From Lindgomyces ingoldianus (lineage: Eukaryota > Ascomycota > Dothideomycetes > Pleosporales > Lindgomycetaceae): DNA of 64,000 nucleotides. The stretch spans positions 128,312 to 192,311 of the forward strand of contig NW_022985194.1 in assembly GCF_010093535.1 (NCBI RefSeq), written 5' to 3'. Made by a program: the position numbers and the translations under genes. The notes below the pieces were generated by a model. The model did no database searches. It had not been told where the DNA came from and saw only the letters and a list, made by a program, of their open reading frames with translations. Below, in pieces: positions 10,246-22,019 of this stretch. Within the stretch, counting starts at the first letter, position 1; each line of letters starts with the position of its first letter.

Positions 10246-12360
10246 CTACATGGCCTTCGAGAAGCCTTCGACCTCAATATTCCACTCTTTGGGGAATAGT
10301 GGCCCTTCCAATCCATCCCAACCGCCAGCCATCATACCAACCGCAAGAAGTAGACCGGCACTAGCCGGAAAGTATGGTGTCGGAACTCTTGTTCCGCCAA
10401 CTGGCATGCCCACTTCATCGAACTGGTTGTCAGGATCTAGCAGCCAATTTACTGCTCTTTCTGAGTCTCCCAGCCTGCCCGCCGTGATGGCGAGTAGCGG
10501 AAAATCCCAACCATAAGAGTACGTGAAGTTCCACGACTGATACACCTTATTGATGGTCCTGTTGAAAGTGGTGAGGTTAAGACGAGGGTCCGGAGGAAGC
10601 CACCCATAGACACCTAGAAGACCTGGATGGTCTTCAGACAAGCTGGGTGTTGTCCACATGTTCTTAACGCCATCGTATAGGACGTACACATCGTTCTCTA
10701 CGGGGAAAGGCGCCAGATTTTCCTTCACGAAATGCCAGTTCAAAGGAATGGACTTGTTCTGTCTCAGCTGCCACTTCTCCGCAATATCCAGCCCAAATCT
10801 CCAATATGCAAGCTCGAAGGTCGGGTTAATGGTCTGATTCGGGTTCGTGTTCTCCGACACTGGATACATGGGCGGTCCAAGATCATACACTTTGGTCGAT
10901 TCGTTGAACCATGCATAGTTCGCCATAAAGTCTGCTGCGGCGGTCAAGACTTGATCCCACTTCTTCAGTGTCTTCTCCGTTGGGAATTTCCTATACTCCA
11001 TCTCTGCAAAGTACATTGGATGCGGCTGTTGCCAAATCAACAAGCTGTTGATCTCGCCTGGAGCCGAGCGCCCTGTTGGATCGCTCATCTTTCCAAAGCG
11101 TGCTCCCAGGTAACCTTGATGTTGGGCTCGTTCGAAGCTGGTAGAGAGGAACCGTTCGAATACGCCGATGCTACGGTCGTATAATGACCACTTGTTCCAT
11201 ATAGTCCAGTGCGTCAGATGCCAGAACACCATCTCCATGTGGAATTTCCCGTACCATCCATTGTTTACCAATCCCGATTCTTGAGGAGGATCGCGGCCGG
11301 CGCCATTGACAGCAAGCAAATATTGTGAGAGGACAATGCGCCGCTGGAGTTCTTTCGCAGAGGCGTTCGCAAGGGGTAAAGAGATGAAAGCTCCGGATTC
11401 CCAATACTCGTGCCACAAATCCACAGCCCTTGCTTTCACATTTCCGAAGCTTCCGACCGTCGCCTCCTTTTTCGGCGCAAAAGTTGCAGTAAATGAGAAC
11501 GTGTCGTCGTCCTTCCCAGGTTTCAGTATATATCGGTGCGTTCCGTTCATGGGCCCATCTATGGTTGCGCTGCCCTCCCAGGCAAGCTCAGTGACATAGC
11601 TTGTTGCATCAAGGGTATGCCTAATGCTCGCCCCATTCCCGCTCTTCTCCAAACCTGTGCTGTGGTTCGCTGTCGCATTCCAAACACCCACAAATGGAAC
11701 ATCGAACTTGTTCTTTCCACTCGCATACGGGAAATCGAAGAATACGCCCAACTGCCCCTTCTCTAGCAACTTAGATACGATCTCGACGGCCACGGTATCC
11801 GTCTCTGGGCTTGCAACCGTCTGAACCTCAACCTTCATCCCATTAAGCATAAATGATGATGATATGACCCCTTCCCAGAGATCGAGAACTTGCATCTTTC
11901 CCATCAGATCTTTTTCAGAAACATTCCTGCCGCCAAACCAGAGTCCAATTCTTCCAAGATTGATCCGATGCGGATTCGCTATCATCCACTGGCTGATGTC
12001 CTTTTCCGTAGGGTTTGGCTGCGCATAGTTTACTAGTCGCCCATGCGTATACCAGTCCAAGCCCGTGAAATCTGTCGTGAAGGTTTGGTTTGGAGTGTTA
12101 GGCAGCGAGGAGTTGTGCCAGCCCCAAGACGAGAGTATATTGTGTGGAACAAAGGTCTGCAAACCCGTGATATCAGTTCCGAATGCGAAGTTGCCATTCC
12201 CGACTTGCACAGGGCTGTATGAATGAGACTGATTTAATCTAAGATTAAATTGGCGGACTATTGATTCGCGGTCAATGATACATTGTACCTGAGGTAACAC
12301 GCAGAGAAGAAAGAGTAGCACATTTCTCCAGGATCGAGAGGCCGACATCGCGGAAATCAT
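10246..12360 (-). CDS. Secreted six-hairpin (alpha/alpha)6-barrel glycosidase, GH65-like
   Basis: Intronless gene of 704 residues with a clear signal peptide ('WRNVLLFLLCVLPQVQC'). The architecture is an N-terminal beta-rich part with many N-glycosylation sites (residues about 30-330), then an (alpha/alpha)6 barrel. In the barrel 'HMEMVFWHLTHW', 'GYLGARFGKMSDPTGR' and 'IWQQPHPMYFAEMEYR' resemble the catalytic barrel of GH65-type and related enzymes. The substrate cannot be told from the sequence; family members act on alpha-linked disaccharides, and this one could equally belong to an unclassified fungal clade. It lies next to and co-oriented with the GH27 gene, suggesting, but not proving, joint use on plant oligosaccharides. 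Confidence 0.75.
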   Translation of the reverse strand: MISAMSASRSWRNVLLFLLCVLPQVQCIIDRESIVRQFNLRLNQSHSYSPVQVGNGNFAFGTDITGLQTFVPHNILSSWGWHNSSLPNTPNQTFTTDFTGLDWYTHGRLVNYAQPNPTEKDISQWMIANPHRINLGRIGLWFGGRNVSEKDLMGKMQVLDLWEGVISSSFMLNGMKVEVQTVASPETDTVAVEIVSKLLEKGQLGVFFDFPYASGKNKFDVPFVGVWNATANHSTGLEKSGNGASIRHTLDATSYVTELAWEGSATIDGPMNGTHRYILKPGKDDDTFSFTATFAPKKEATVGSFGNVKARAVDLWHEYWESGAFISLPLANASAKELQRRIVLSQYLLAVNGAGRDPPQESGLVNNGWYGKFHMEMVFWHLTHWTIWNKWSLYDRSIGVFERFLSTSFERAQHQGYLGARFGKMSDPTGRSAPGEINSLLIWQQPHPMYFAEMEYRKFPTEKTLKKWDQVLTAAADFMANYAWFNESTKVYDLGPPMYPVSENTNPNQTINPTFELAYWRFGLDIAEKWQLRQNKSIPLNWHFVKENLAPFPVENDVYVLYDGVKNMWTTPSLSEDHPGLLGVYGWLPPDPRLNLTTFNRTINKVYQSWNFTYSYGWDFPLLAITAGRLGDSERAVNWLLDPDNQFDEVGMPVGGTRVPTPYFPASAGLLLAVGMMAGGWDGLEGPLFPKEWNIEVEGFSKAM

Positions 12361-12805
12361 GACGGTGTTGAAGCAGGATTGGGATCCATTTTAATGATAT
12401 ATGGAACCAGGCATACCTAGATCTTGTCCCGGTTCTGCAATTGAGATGATCTACTTTACATTGATGGATAAATTACCGGTTGATAATGGGGAGCGGTTCG
12501 CGGGGCTGGTGATCGACATAGCCTGGCCGGGGACGCCGGGGAAATGGATACCGAGCAGAAGCCAGGAACGAGGCCATCTTGAAGCTCCCAAATCCACAAC
12601 GCTCGTCGGATAACCAAGGGAATTCAGTTTGGACGGAAATACTTTGGAAACTGAAAGATGAGAAACGCAGTAATGAATGATAGGGTGTGTCGACCCAAAA
12701 CCACCTGATGGATCTGTAGCGTCTTGGCAAATCCCTTATCGATAAGCCACAGAAAAAGTTCGTGAACGGAATCACGAAGCTCCAACTTACACACTCCATG
12801 TCAAT
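12361..12805. promoter_or_regulatory. Divergent promoter region, glycosidase / DEAH helicase
   Basis: 445 bp separate the start codons of the minus-strand six-hairpin glycosidase and the plus-strand helicase, so both promoters must lie here. A TTTTAATGATATAT stretch near 12390-12404 is a possible core promoter for the glycosidase. No specific binding site is assigned. Confidence 0.4.
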
Positions 12806-15470
12806 ATGCCTAAAAAAAAACCAAGGAAGATGGAAATGAATATTCAACCCCAGATAATACCAGCAGCGCAACAGATGGCCCCGCAGAAGCTTCCCGGGCT
12901 TAACAAGGGCAGGAAACGAAAACGGAATGATGACTTTGGTTCACAGAGCAAGAGTCGGGAATTGGAATTAAAAAAAAGAGGTGGAAAGGCTATGAAATTG
13001 GATGGCCCCGGGGAGGCAAATATCCTTCCGTCAAGTATACCACGTCACAAGTCAGAACAGTCCGGTTTACCCAACGGCGACGGCAAGACAGAATCTCACA
13101 CGGGGGCACTACAACGGCTGCCCCTAAGAAAACAGCTACAGCAACCTCAGAGGCATGCCAATATCACTTCTCAGCATCCTCAAAGTCACCTCCTGAAACG
13201 ACGTGATGCGCTCTTACCCATACGAAAAGCCCTCCCAATCTGGCCGCATGCCGAATCTATCCGAGCAGCACTCCGCAAAAACAATGTCCTCGTCTTGACA
13301 GGTGAGACCGGCTCTGGAAAGTCGACCCAAGTCCCGCAGTTCTTATTTTCTGAAAAATGGTGCACTAAATGCATTGCAATCACCCAGCCACGTCGAGTTG
13401 CTGCAATTTCTTTAGCCCGCCGCGTGGCTGAGGAAATGGGGAGCCTTTTTGGAAGCCAGGGCCCGGCCGCTCAAGTCGGATACAGTGTACGTTTTGATAA
13501 TGCAACTGGACCAAACGCAAGGGTTAAATTCCTCACCGAGGGCATGCTACTTCAAGAGATGCTTCGCGATCCAGAGCTTGGGCAATATAGCGCAGTCGTA
13601 GTGGATGAAGTGCATGAGAGGAGCGTCAACGTGGATTTAATTCTTGGCTTTCTAAAGAACCTTTTGGAGGTGAAAAGCAACAGGAGGAAGGCTCCTCTAA
13701 AAATTGTGATTATGAGCGCTACTGCAGATGTAGAAAGCTTAGTCCGATTCTTTGGGAATGGCCTTCAGAGCTCCGAGAATGGTAGCCAGCATAGTGGGGC
13801 CGCTTCCAGGGTAGGAAATGGGGATGATGTCCAGTCAGAGAGCTCGTGGTCGGGAATATTGTCCGATGAAGAGCCTACTGCTAACGCTGATTCAATTAAA
13901 GCGTCGAGAAATGATCTGATACAGAAACCGCTCTCAAGTTTGCCAGAAGCAACACACGTTTCGACTTGCTTCGTAGAAGGGCGTCAGTACCCCGTCAAGA
14001 CAATATATCTTTCAGAGCCTACGCAAGACTTCGTTGAAGGAGCTTTGAAAATGATCTTTCAGATCCACTACAAAGAGCCATTGCCAGGAGATATCCTTGT
14101 ATTTCTTACCGGCCAAGAAATTATCGAGTCCCTTGAGAAACTAGTCAATGAGTATGCGCAAAAGATGGAGAAGGAAGTGCCAAAGGTAAGAAGTGTCCTG
14201 AAAAACAGTCTGAGTTCCGCTAATTGTTCCAGCTCCTTGCCCTCCCGCTCTTCGCTGCACTCCCCCAAGACGCCCAGCAACGAATTTTCACGCCTGCACC
14301 CCACCGAACCCGCAAAGTCATCCTTGCCACCAATATCGCCGAGACTTCCGTCACCGTTTCCGGCGTTCGCTTCGTCATCGACTGTGGAAAGTCCAAAATT
14401 AAGCAGTTCCGGAACCGTCTGGGTCTCGAGTCCCTTCTTGTAAAGCCCATTTCGAAATCCGCCGCCATCCAGCGCAAAGGGCGAGCTGGTCGAGAAGCAC
14501 CAGGGCAGTGCTACCGACTGTATACTGAGGACAGTTACAACGGCCTTGAAGAGAGGACAATGCCCGAGATTCTGAGATGTGATCTGAGTCACTCGATTTT
14601 GATGATGAAGGCTCGAGGTGTAGATGACGTCGTCAACTTTCCATTCTTGGATCGGCCGCCTGGGGAAGCTCTAGAGAAAGCTCTCCTTCAACTTCTGCAT
14701 CTAGGCGCTCTGACCGAGATCGGTACGATCAGCGAAATTGGACTTAAGATGTCGAAATTACCACTAACCCCAACGCTGGGGCGAATTCTGCTCGAAGCAG
14801 CAGCCCCAGAACGCGATTGCTTGCTCGAAGTTATCGACATCATATCTGCACTCAGTGTTGAGACCAACATCTTCCTGAACCTAGTTAGCGAGGAACGGAA
14901 AGAGGAGGCCGAGGCGGCAAGACGAGATCTGTATAAGAGAGCGGGCGATCACATGACCCTTCTAACGACGGTGCAACGATATGCAGAGGAGAACTCGGAT
15001 CGGAAGGCATGGTGCGAGCGGCATTTTGTGTCACACAGGGCGATGCAGAATGTCATGGTGAGTTTCGTTGGCTGACTTGTCTGAATGTACGAAGTATGCT
15101 GATCAAACACCTCTAGAATATCCGCAAACAACTCCGCCAACAGTGCACGCAATTGAAACTCCTCCCTCCGTCTTCAATCTCGAGTCCAACCTCATCCATG
15201 CCATCGGAATCCCACACCCAAAATATCTTACATTGCTTTCTCCGAGGCTTCTTAGCAAATACTGCCACCCTCATGCCAGATGGCAGCTACAGAACGCTGA
15301 TGTACAAGCAAACTGTAGCTATCCATCCCAGCTCTGTGATGTTTGGACGTAAGACGGAGGCTATTGTGTTCAGCGAGTTTGTCTTTACGACAAAGGCGTG
15401 GGCAAAGGGGGTTAGTGCTGTGCAGAACGATTGGGTGGGGGATATTGTTGGGAAGGTCTTCGGTTGTTAG
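12806..15470 (+). CDS. DHR2: DEAH-box RNA helicase, Dhr2-like (ribosome biogenesis)
   Basis: Three exons, 12806-14185, 14233-15057 and 15117-15470, with introns of 47 and 59 bp, give 852 residues. The family acts in the nucleolus on 18S rRNA/40S precursors. A basic, nuclear-signal-like N-terminus (KKKPRK, GRKRKRN) precedes the helicase core. Walker A GETGSGKST is near 166, motif II is DEVH near 267 (not DEAH), and SAT is near 304. A Ser-rich insert follows at about 312-365, then 'DILVFLTGQEII', motif V 'LATNIAETSVTV' and motif VI 'QRKGRAGREAPGQCYRLY'. The HA2/OB-fold C-terminus is complete ('DTAV'-type end: 'TKAWAKGVSAVQ'). DHX33/DHX35-type helicases are the main alternative. The yeast protein is somewhat shorter. 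Confidence 0.85.
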
Positions 15471-16985
15471 GGACTGCTGCTAGTTTCATGCTCATATACT
15501 CTTTGCTATAGTTAGGAACCTTACAGTTAACAGGGCAGTTGTAGATTGCCCCTTCACTATTTTAGAAGGAAACTTTAGACGCAATTCGCCATGTGCGACA
15601 ACAAGGATAGGTATTTGATCGTGCGTTCAGCAAGTTCTCTATGCGTGCGGATATGGTTTTCTGACATAAGCGTCGGATGAGACAAGCAAATAGGCGAATA
15701 GGCGAAGAGTTTGTGAGTGAATCAGGAGAAAGATGTATGCGGTTGAAAAGACTCTTCTCGTTAGTGCTAATGCTGTCCTGGAGGGGTTTAGGCGCTGCAA
15801 CTTTTATATGGCGTTAAAATCTCTTTCATGTCCCACAGCTTCGTATTCTTGGTCAGGAACTTGTAAATCTGCGCCGCCTTCACGATAAGCCGCTAGGAAT
15901 ACATGACGGAAGTCAGGAAAAGTTGTCGGTACCCGTCTATAGAAGTAGCGACTAGTACGAAAGTGAACCATTTCGAACGTGACACTCGAGTCCTAGAACA
16001 TATCAAGGCGTACTGGGTAGTGAAGGTCTTTGATTAACAATAGGCATATCGGAGCATATTGTATCGACGCCGGCAAGCCCGTATCTAGTTTTGCACCTCT
16101 GTAGCCGAGGGCCAAATACTGTCATCAAGGGAAATAAATTCTCGGGATCCTTTTCGATCATTCTGTAGGATTTAATGCTTCTGCTACTAGTATTTGAAGG
16201 AGAATATCTTCCCTTGCGGTTCATTTCACGGAAACTTCGGCTCGTGCTCTTGGTGGCCTTGAAATAACTTCGTAAACGGAACCAGATCCACGACTAATGG
16301 CATCTTGAAACTTGGGTTGATGTGACGTAACGCGGGCTCGCTTTGCCAGACTGGGAAAAGGATTGAGTGACAGAGCACAGCCCATATCAAGTGTGTTATA
16401 GTATTGGTCAGCATTCCGCGGAGAGGAAGAAGAAGAAGAAGAAGAAGAAGAATTGATGACGCATTTGACTCCAGAAAAACTATGACATTCTCGAGGTGTG
16501 AAGAAGGAGATGACGGTAGGTTACGTATCAGGGCATGAATTAAGACAACGTGTAGTATCGGTTTGTTGTCGGCTAGCTGCGTCTATCTGATATTTGTTCG
16601 CGCGTTGATTTTGCAGTATCTTGATGTTGAAAGGGCCTCATGGGAAGATAAAACGAAAATGTGCAACACCATAATGGAGTTAACGTTCTTCGGCAGGCCA
16701 ACCAGGGAGGGGCCCTGGACTATGGAAGAGGGCTCCGAGTCTCTATAGAGGCGCATAAAAGTCTTAGCCGGATCTCAAGTAAAGCAATGCCTTGGACAAC
16801 TTCTGAGGTTAAGAAGCTTCAGTCTCACAGCTTCCCTTGGCCTATATTCGAGATTAGCCTATATGCTCCATCGACGACACGGGGACATACTATCAGGAGG
16901 TCGCATTGGCAAGCGCCAAGAAGAGCGGCTGCAGGCAATCGGTCGAGCCGCCTGTATGTCATCAATCGTGTTCTTTGCGAGCATC
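15471..16985. other. Intergenic, no gene seen except a GAA microsatellite
   Basis: About 1.5 kb between the helicase and MED9, which transcribes towards it. Short ORFs at 16003-16224, 16226-16414 and 16563-16748 have no domains and poor codon character. The right end holds the MED9 3' UTR. Confidence 0.45.
16426..16452. repeat. (GAA)9 microsatellite
   Basis: Nine uninterrupted GAA triplets in non-coding sequence, ending at GAATTG. Confidence 0.9.
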
Positions 16986-17444
16986 TCACCCCGTCATACT
17001 CATATCTGCATCCTCCGCCTTATCTCCGCTCGGCGGCTCGCCGAGCCCACGCAGCGCATCCTTCAGCCTCGCGATCCTCGCCTCCAAGTCCTCAATCTCC
17101 TCTTCCTGGTCCTCGCACGTGCGATCGATATCCGGAAGGGCCATGACAGCCTTCTGCGCCTTCTGGATCTTGATTTTGAGATGGTTGGCCTCGGTCCCAA
17201 GATGCTGCATCTCGAGCGGACCGTCGGCAGAGGGCTGCGAGGGCGTCGGAGTAGGAGCCGGAAGCTGGGCGGAGGTGTTTATGAGGCGGCCGAGGAGCTT
17301 GTGGAGGTCGGGGAGGACGTCAAAGGTCGCTGGCGAAGGGAGCGGAGGGGCGGTCGCGGTCGGCAGGGTAGGCGTAGCGGAGTCCGTGGGTTGAACTGAG
17401 GTATTGGCGGACGCGGGCAGGTGGGGTGTCGCAGGCCCAGACAT
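16986..17444 (-). CDS. MED9: Mediator complex subunit 9
   Basis: Intronless 152-residue protein. Med9 is a small subunit of the middle module of Mediator, bridging activators and RNA polymerase II in the nucleus. The first 70 residues are Pro/Thr/Ser/Ala-rich and probably disordered. The conserved part starts at 'DVLPDLHKLLGRL' and continues after a Pro-rich linker with 'GTEANHLKIKIQKAQKAV', 'LPDIDRTCEDQEEEIEDL' and a coiled-coil end (EARIARLKDALRGLG), the usual layout of fungal Med9. Size is normal for the family. The plus-strand ORFs across this gene are shadows. It diverges from the phosphoglycerate mutase gene over 486 bp. Confidence 0.88.
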   Translation of the reverse strand: MSGPATPHLPASANTSVQPTDSATPTLPTATAPPLPSPATFDVLPDLHKLLGRLINTSAQLPAPTPTPSQPSADGPLEMQHLGTEANHLKIKIQKAQKAVMALPDIDRTCEDQEEEIEDLEARIARLKDALRGLGEPPSGDKAEDADMSMTG

Positions 17445-17930
17445 GATGAATAAGGAATTGTCTCACGGTCTGTATAGTTGGCGTGGTGTTGAGGCTGCCG
17501 GCGTGGGATGAGCAGCGTCTCCGACTCGCTCCGACTCAGGGATTGGAACAAACGGTTGACCGATTGGTCTATGTAAACCTGTCTCGTGTGCTGTATGCGC
17601 GGGCACCCGAAGCTGCTGAATTTCCTGATGTCAGTCCGATGAGAGGGCGATGCGCGTTTTTACAGAGGCTTATCTTCCGGCCGCGGGCGTGTGAGGGTGG
17701 GTGGGCGGAATTGGGACGGCGTGACGTTGTTGAGCTTTCTCGGATGTTGCTTTTGGAGCTCCAATTCGAGGGGTCCCCGCCAACGTACCCTGTCCCTCAC
17801 TCAGCCCGGAGTGCAACCCAGTCACCTGTTCTCACCTCCGGGGCTGCAGAATATTTTCCTCACCGCTCAGATTCTCCTCTGAGCTGTTTCTTCTCCTCTC
17901 AAGTGAATTCGTGCATTTGAATTTAGCACC
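17445..17930. promoter_or_regulatory. Divergent promoter, MED9 / phosphoglycerate mutase
   Basis: 486 bp between the two start codons must drive both genes. Just upstream of the mutase ATG there is a pyrimidine-rich stretch (TTTCTTCTCCTCTC, about 17888-17901), a common feature of strongly expressed glycolytic genes in filamentous fungi. The ATG context is TTAGCACCATGG, near-optimal. Confidence 0.45.
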
Positions 17931-19589
17931 ATGGTCGCTGTCGACCAGAAAGCAGTCCTCATCGTCATTGATGGCTGGGGCATCCCCAGCGAAACTTCCC
18001 CGAAGGAGGGCGATGCTATTCTCGCCGCCGATACCCCGTGCATGGATGACTTCGCAAAGGAGGGATCGAAAACGGCCCAGGGATATGCCGAACTCGAAGC
18101 TTCCTCCCTCGCTGTTGGCCTTCCCGAGGGTCTGATGGGTAACAGCGAGGTTGGACATCTCAACATTGGCGCTGGCAGGGTCGTCTGGCAGGACGTCGTG
18201 CGAATTGACCTGACTATCAAAAAGGGCGAATTGAAGGATGTCAAGAATATCAAGGACTCGTTCAGTCGGGCAAAGAATGGCAATGGGAGGCTGCATTTGC
18301 TGGGTCTGGTGTCGGATGGCGGCGTGCACTCGCATATCAACCATCTGATAGCTCTCCTCAAGGTTGCCAAGGATATGGAAGTCCCGGAGGTCTACATCCA
18401 CTTCTTCGGCGACGGCCGCGATACTGACCCCAAGTCCGGGGCGGGGTATCTCGAGGATCTGCTGAAGGCGGCCAAGGAAATCGGAGCCGGCGAGATCGCA
18501 ACGATAATTGGCCGGTACTTCATCATGGACCGTGACAAGAGGTGGGACCGAGTCGAGGTTGGCATGAAGGGCCTTGTTACGGGAGAAGGAGAAGACAGCA
18601 GCGATCCCGTCGCAACGATCAGGGAGAGATATGAGAAGGGCGAGACGGACGAGTTCCTAAAGCCCATAATTGTCGGCGGGAAGGGTCGAAGAATCCAAGG
18701 TCAGTACCGAACGAGCACCCAGATGTCCCCAGGCTAATCCCAGCAGACGGCGATACCCTCTTCTTCTTTAACTACCGCTCGGATCGAGTCCGAGAAGTCA
18801 CCCAGCTCATGGGTGACTTTGACCGATCTCCCAAGCCCGACTTCCCCTACCCCAAAGACATCTCCGTCACGACGATGACCCAATACAACGTCAAGTACCC
18901 CTTCCCAATCGCCTTCCCTCCCCAGCGCATGAACGACGTGCTCGCAGAATGGCTGGCCAAGCAGGGCATCAAGCAGTGCCACGTCGCCGAGACGGAGAAG
19001 TATGCTCACGTGACCTTCTTCTTCAACGGCGGTGTTGAGAAGCAGTTCGACATGGAGGAGCGTGACATGATCTCCTCCCCCAAGGTTGCTACATACGACT
19101 TACAGCCCAAGATGAGTGCCATGGCTGTCGCGGAGAAGCTGTGCGAGAGAATCCGGGAGGGCAAGTTTGAGTTCCTGATGAACAACTTTGCCCCGCCGGA
19201 CATGGTTGGCCACACGGGCGTGTACAAAGCGGCGATAGAGGGCGTGACGGAGACAGACCGAGCGATCAAGAAGGTGTACGAGCAGTGCAAAGAGAGCGGA
19301 TACGTCCTCTTCGTCACTGCTGATCACGGGTGAGACTGCTTCGGGGATGAGTGCTATGAAACGCTAACAATCAGATAGCAACGCTGAAGAGATGCTCAAC
19401 GACGAAGGCAAGCCGAAAACCTCGCACACGACGAACAAAGTCCCCTTCGTCATGGCCAATGCGCCAGAGAACTACAGCCTGAAAAATACAGATGGTGTGC
19501 TGGGAGACGTTGCGCCCACGATTCTGGCCACCATGGGGCTGCCGCAGCCAGAGGACATGGACGGCCACAGCTTGCTGATCAAGGCGTGA
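17931..19589 (+). CDS. gpmI: 2,3-bisphosphoglycerate-independent phosphoglycerate mutase
   Basis: Three exons, 17931-18699, 18747-19329 and 19379-19589 (introns 47 and 49 bp), give 520 residues, the normal family size. The cytosolic glycolytic/gluconeogenic enzyme interconverts 3- and 2-phosphoglycerate with two Mn2+ ions. Visible landmarks are 'VLIVIDGWG' (metal-binding Asp14), 'MGNSEVGHLNIGAGR' with the phosphoryl-accepting Ser72, 'HFFGDGRDT', 'ATIIGRYFIMDRDKRWDR', 'DTLFFFNYRSDR', 'NNFAPPDMVGHTG' and 'FVTADHGNAEEM', the last restored only when the second intron is spliced. Typical iPGM of plants, fungi and bacteria, unrelated to the dPGM of budding yeast. Confidence 0.95.
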
Positions 19590-20622
19590 GGCATTGGCCA
19601 CGGCGTTCCCGCAGATCTTGTCCCGATATTTTCCTCGATTGTCGACGTGCTGACGAATGCACGCAACGATGTACGTATAGAAAACCAGACATAGAAATCA
19701 AGCGATAGACCTGGGAAGAGGTCATATTCTACATAGCAAATGCATATGGGAGTACAAATGGCATGGCATAGGATGGTTTTTCTGATGGTACACACATTTC
19801 TTGTTTTCGGGAATGCCAGTCTGCCAGTCGCGGGGCCTAGCTTGGCAAGAGGGAGGCGATGAGATTCTCGTGTGGCGAGTAGAGCAGTGGCCCCTGAAGC
19901 ATCACGGAGGCCCGACCCCCAGATTCCAGCTCGCCAGCGAGAAAGAAGAGCCATGCTTGAGAAGAGCAAGAATATTGCCTGCTTTTCAGGGACATTTTAT
20001 TGCCGTCCTTGCTGTCTAATTGTGGAGATCGCTGCCCCTCCATGTTCCCGCTCTGTGCATCGTTTCGCTAGTCAGTTTACGGCCTAGGCAAGGGCAGGGG
20101 CTGTTCACCGGACCCCACCAACTGACAGACAGACGGATCCCAGTTCCCTTGCGCACACCACCCTGAGTTTCAGCTCAGCTCTCACTATTCTTTCACTCTT
20201 CGAATCTACACCACTATCATTCCCCCTTCACTGTTATTTATTGTTGATTAGTGGATACTGCTGGCGCTAGATTTTGACTGCCCGCCTAACCATCTCCCCT
20301 CCCCACCCCTCTCCCCCACGGTCCTAATCTCCCGAACACTGCGATCCGCTGACAGAGTATCCGCACGTATTCGCGCTGAGAATTTAGAATTACGGCCACT
20401 ACGAGCCCGTTGGCCTAACGCACTGGCACGTGTTGAGTCGTGCATAAGCCTCGTGCCTCGAACCATCGTTCTCCTTTCCAATTGTACTCCCCCTCGAATC
20501 CTCAGGCTTACCTCCGAATCCTTCACTGCTTCGCGCTCGCAAGCACCGCTCAAGCTACCAACCAATATTCCCAATTCTACCACAGTCCATCTCATCACAC
20601 AGGCCTTGTCGCACAGGAGAGC
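19590..20622. other. Intergenic and probable long 5' UTR of the kinase gene
   Basis: About 1 kb. The left part is the 3' region of the mutase gene. The right part (about 20100-20622) is pyrimidine-rich, as seen in fungal leader regions. Small ORFs on both strands are not supported. An ATG at 20440 is in frame with the kinase, but its extension is Ser/Pro-rich and does not resemble CaMK N-termini. Confidence 0.45.
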
Positions 20623-22019
20623 ATGGCTTCGAATGGTGGCTCCGGTTCGCATACACCCCAACCAGCCGCTCAGATCCAGCCATGTCGCTACAAGACAGGG
20701 AAGACGCTCGGTGCAGGCAGCTACTCAGTCGTCAAGGAGTGCGTGCATATTGATACGGGGAGATACTATGCCGCTAAGGTGATCAACAAGAGGCTGATGG
20801 CGGGGAGGGAACACATGGTCCGTACATTTCATTATCAGAACAGACACGCTTTTGAACAGAACCCCATGCTGACAGGTACTGTCACAGGTCAGGAACGAGA
20901 TCGCAGTCCTCAAGAGGGTCTCAATGGGTCACAGGAATATCCTGACATTAGTGGATTACTTTGAGACTATGAACAATCGTACGATGCCCCTCCATTGGAC
21001 ATGATTACTTAGATCATACTGATATTCGCCTTCAGTCTACCTCGTAACCGATCTCGCCCTCGGCGGCGAGCTCTTTGACCGCATCTGCCGTAAAGGCAAC
21101 TACTACGAGTCCGATGCGGCCGATCTGATTCGAGCCACGCTCTCGGCCGTCGCATACCTTCACGACCACGGCATTGTACATAGGGACCTCAAGCCCGAGA
21201 ACCTGCTCTTCCGAACACCCGAGGACAATGCTGATTTGTTGATTGCGGATTTCGGGCTGTCCCGCATCATGGATGAGGAGCAGTTCCATGTCCTCACGAC
21301 TACCTGTGGTACCCCCGGGTATATGGCGCCCGAGATCTTCAGAAAGACGGGCCATGGCAAGCCTGTGTAAGCGGGAACCTCTTTTCCCCTTTCCTATTGA
21401 ACAATTCGTCAAAACCTCCCCAAAACTGACCTCACAAAGCGACGTCTGGGCCATCGGCGTAATAACCTACTTCCTCCTCTGCGGCTATACGCCCTTCGAC
21501 CGAGACTCCAACCTCGAAGAAATGCAAGCCATCCTCATCGCCGACTACTCCTTCACACCTCTCGAATACTGGCGCGGCGTCTCGCTCACGGCCCGCGAAT
21601 TCATCCGCCGCTGTCTCACCATCGACCCAGCCGCCCGCATGACAGCCCATGAGGCCCTGTCCCACCCCTGGATCGCCAACATTGACAAAACGGGCGCCGG
21701 CGAGGGCGAAGAGGACTTGCTCCCAACCGTCAAGAAGAATTTCAATGCAAGAAGAACCCTTCATGCGGCTATTGACACTATCAGAGCTATTAACCAGTTG
21801 CGAGCAGGAGGCGCGGCGGGGATGATGGATGGCGTTCGGTCGAATGAGCCTAGGAAGGGTGCGCCGCCGGCAAATGTGCCGCAGCCGGTGGAGGGTGAGG
21901 ATGGGGATGCGATGGAGATTGACAGTAGGGGCAATGGGCATGGACAGACGGAGGAGATGATTAAAGAGCAGGAGAGGAGGATTAGGGAGGCGCAGCAGGG
22001 GCTTTGGGGGAAGAGGTAG
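20623..22019 (+). CDS. cmkB: Calcium/calmodulin-dependent protein kinase, CaMKI-like
   Basis: Four exons, 20623-20817, 20888-20978, 21036-21366 and 21440-22019, total 398 residues. The serine/threonine kinase responds to Ca2+-calmodulin and is activated by an upstream CaMKK. Visible are the Gly-loop 'LGAGSYSVVKE', Lys in 'YYAAKVI', 'HRDLKPEN' (Asp146), DFG 167-169, and the activation loop 'TTTCGTPGYMAPE' with the CaMKK-target Thr. The APE/subdomain IX motif 'DVWAIGVITYFLLCGYTPF' is interrupted by intron 3. After the kinase core a basic amphipathic segment 'VKKNFNARRTLHAAID' looks like the autoinhibitory/calmodulin-binding site. Intron 1 needs an unusual donor GTCCGT. The start at 20623 is preferred; an in-frame ATG at 20440 is possible. 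Confidence 0.9.

Noticed and set aside
16661..17551. Plus-strand and frame-shifted ORFs of 90-178 codons over MED9
   Set aside because: Arg/Ser/Pro-rich shadows of the GC-rich Med9 coding sequence.
20440..20622. Upstream in-frame ATG as start of the kinase
   Set aside because: The 61-residue extension is Ser/His/Pro-rich and unlike CaMKI N-termini; kept only as an alternative.
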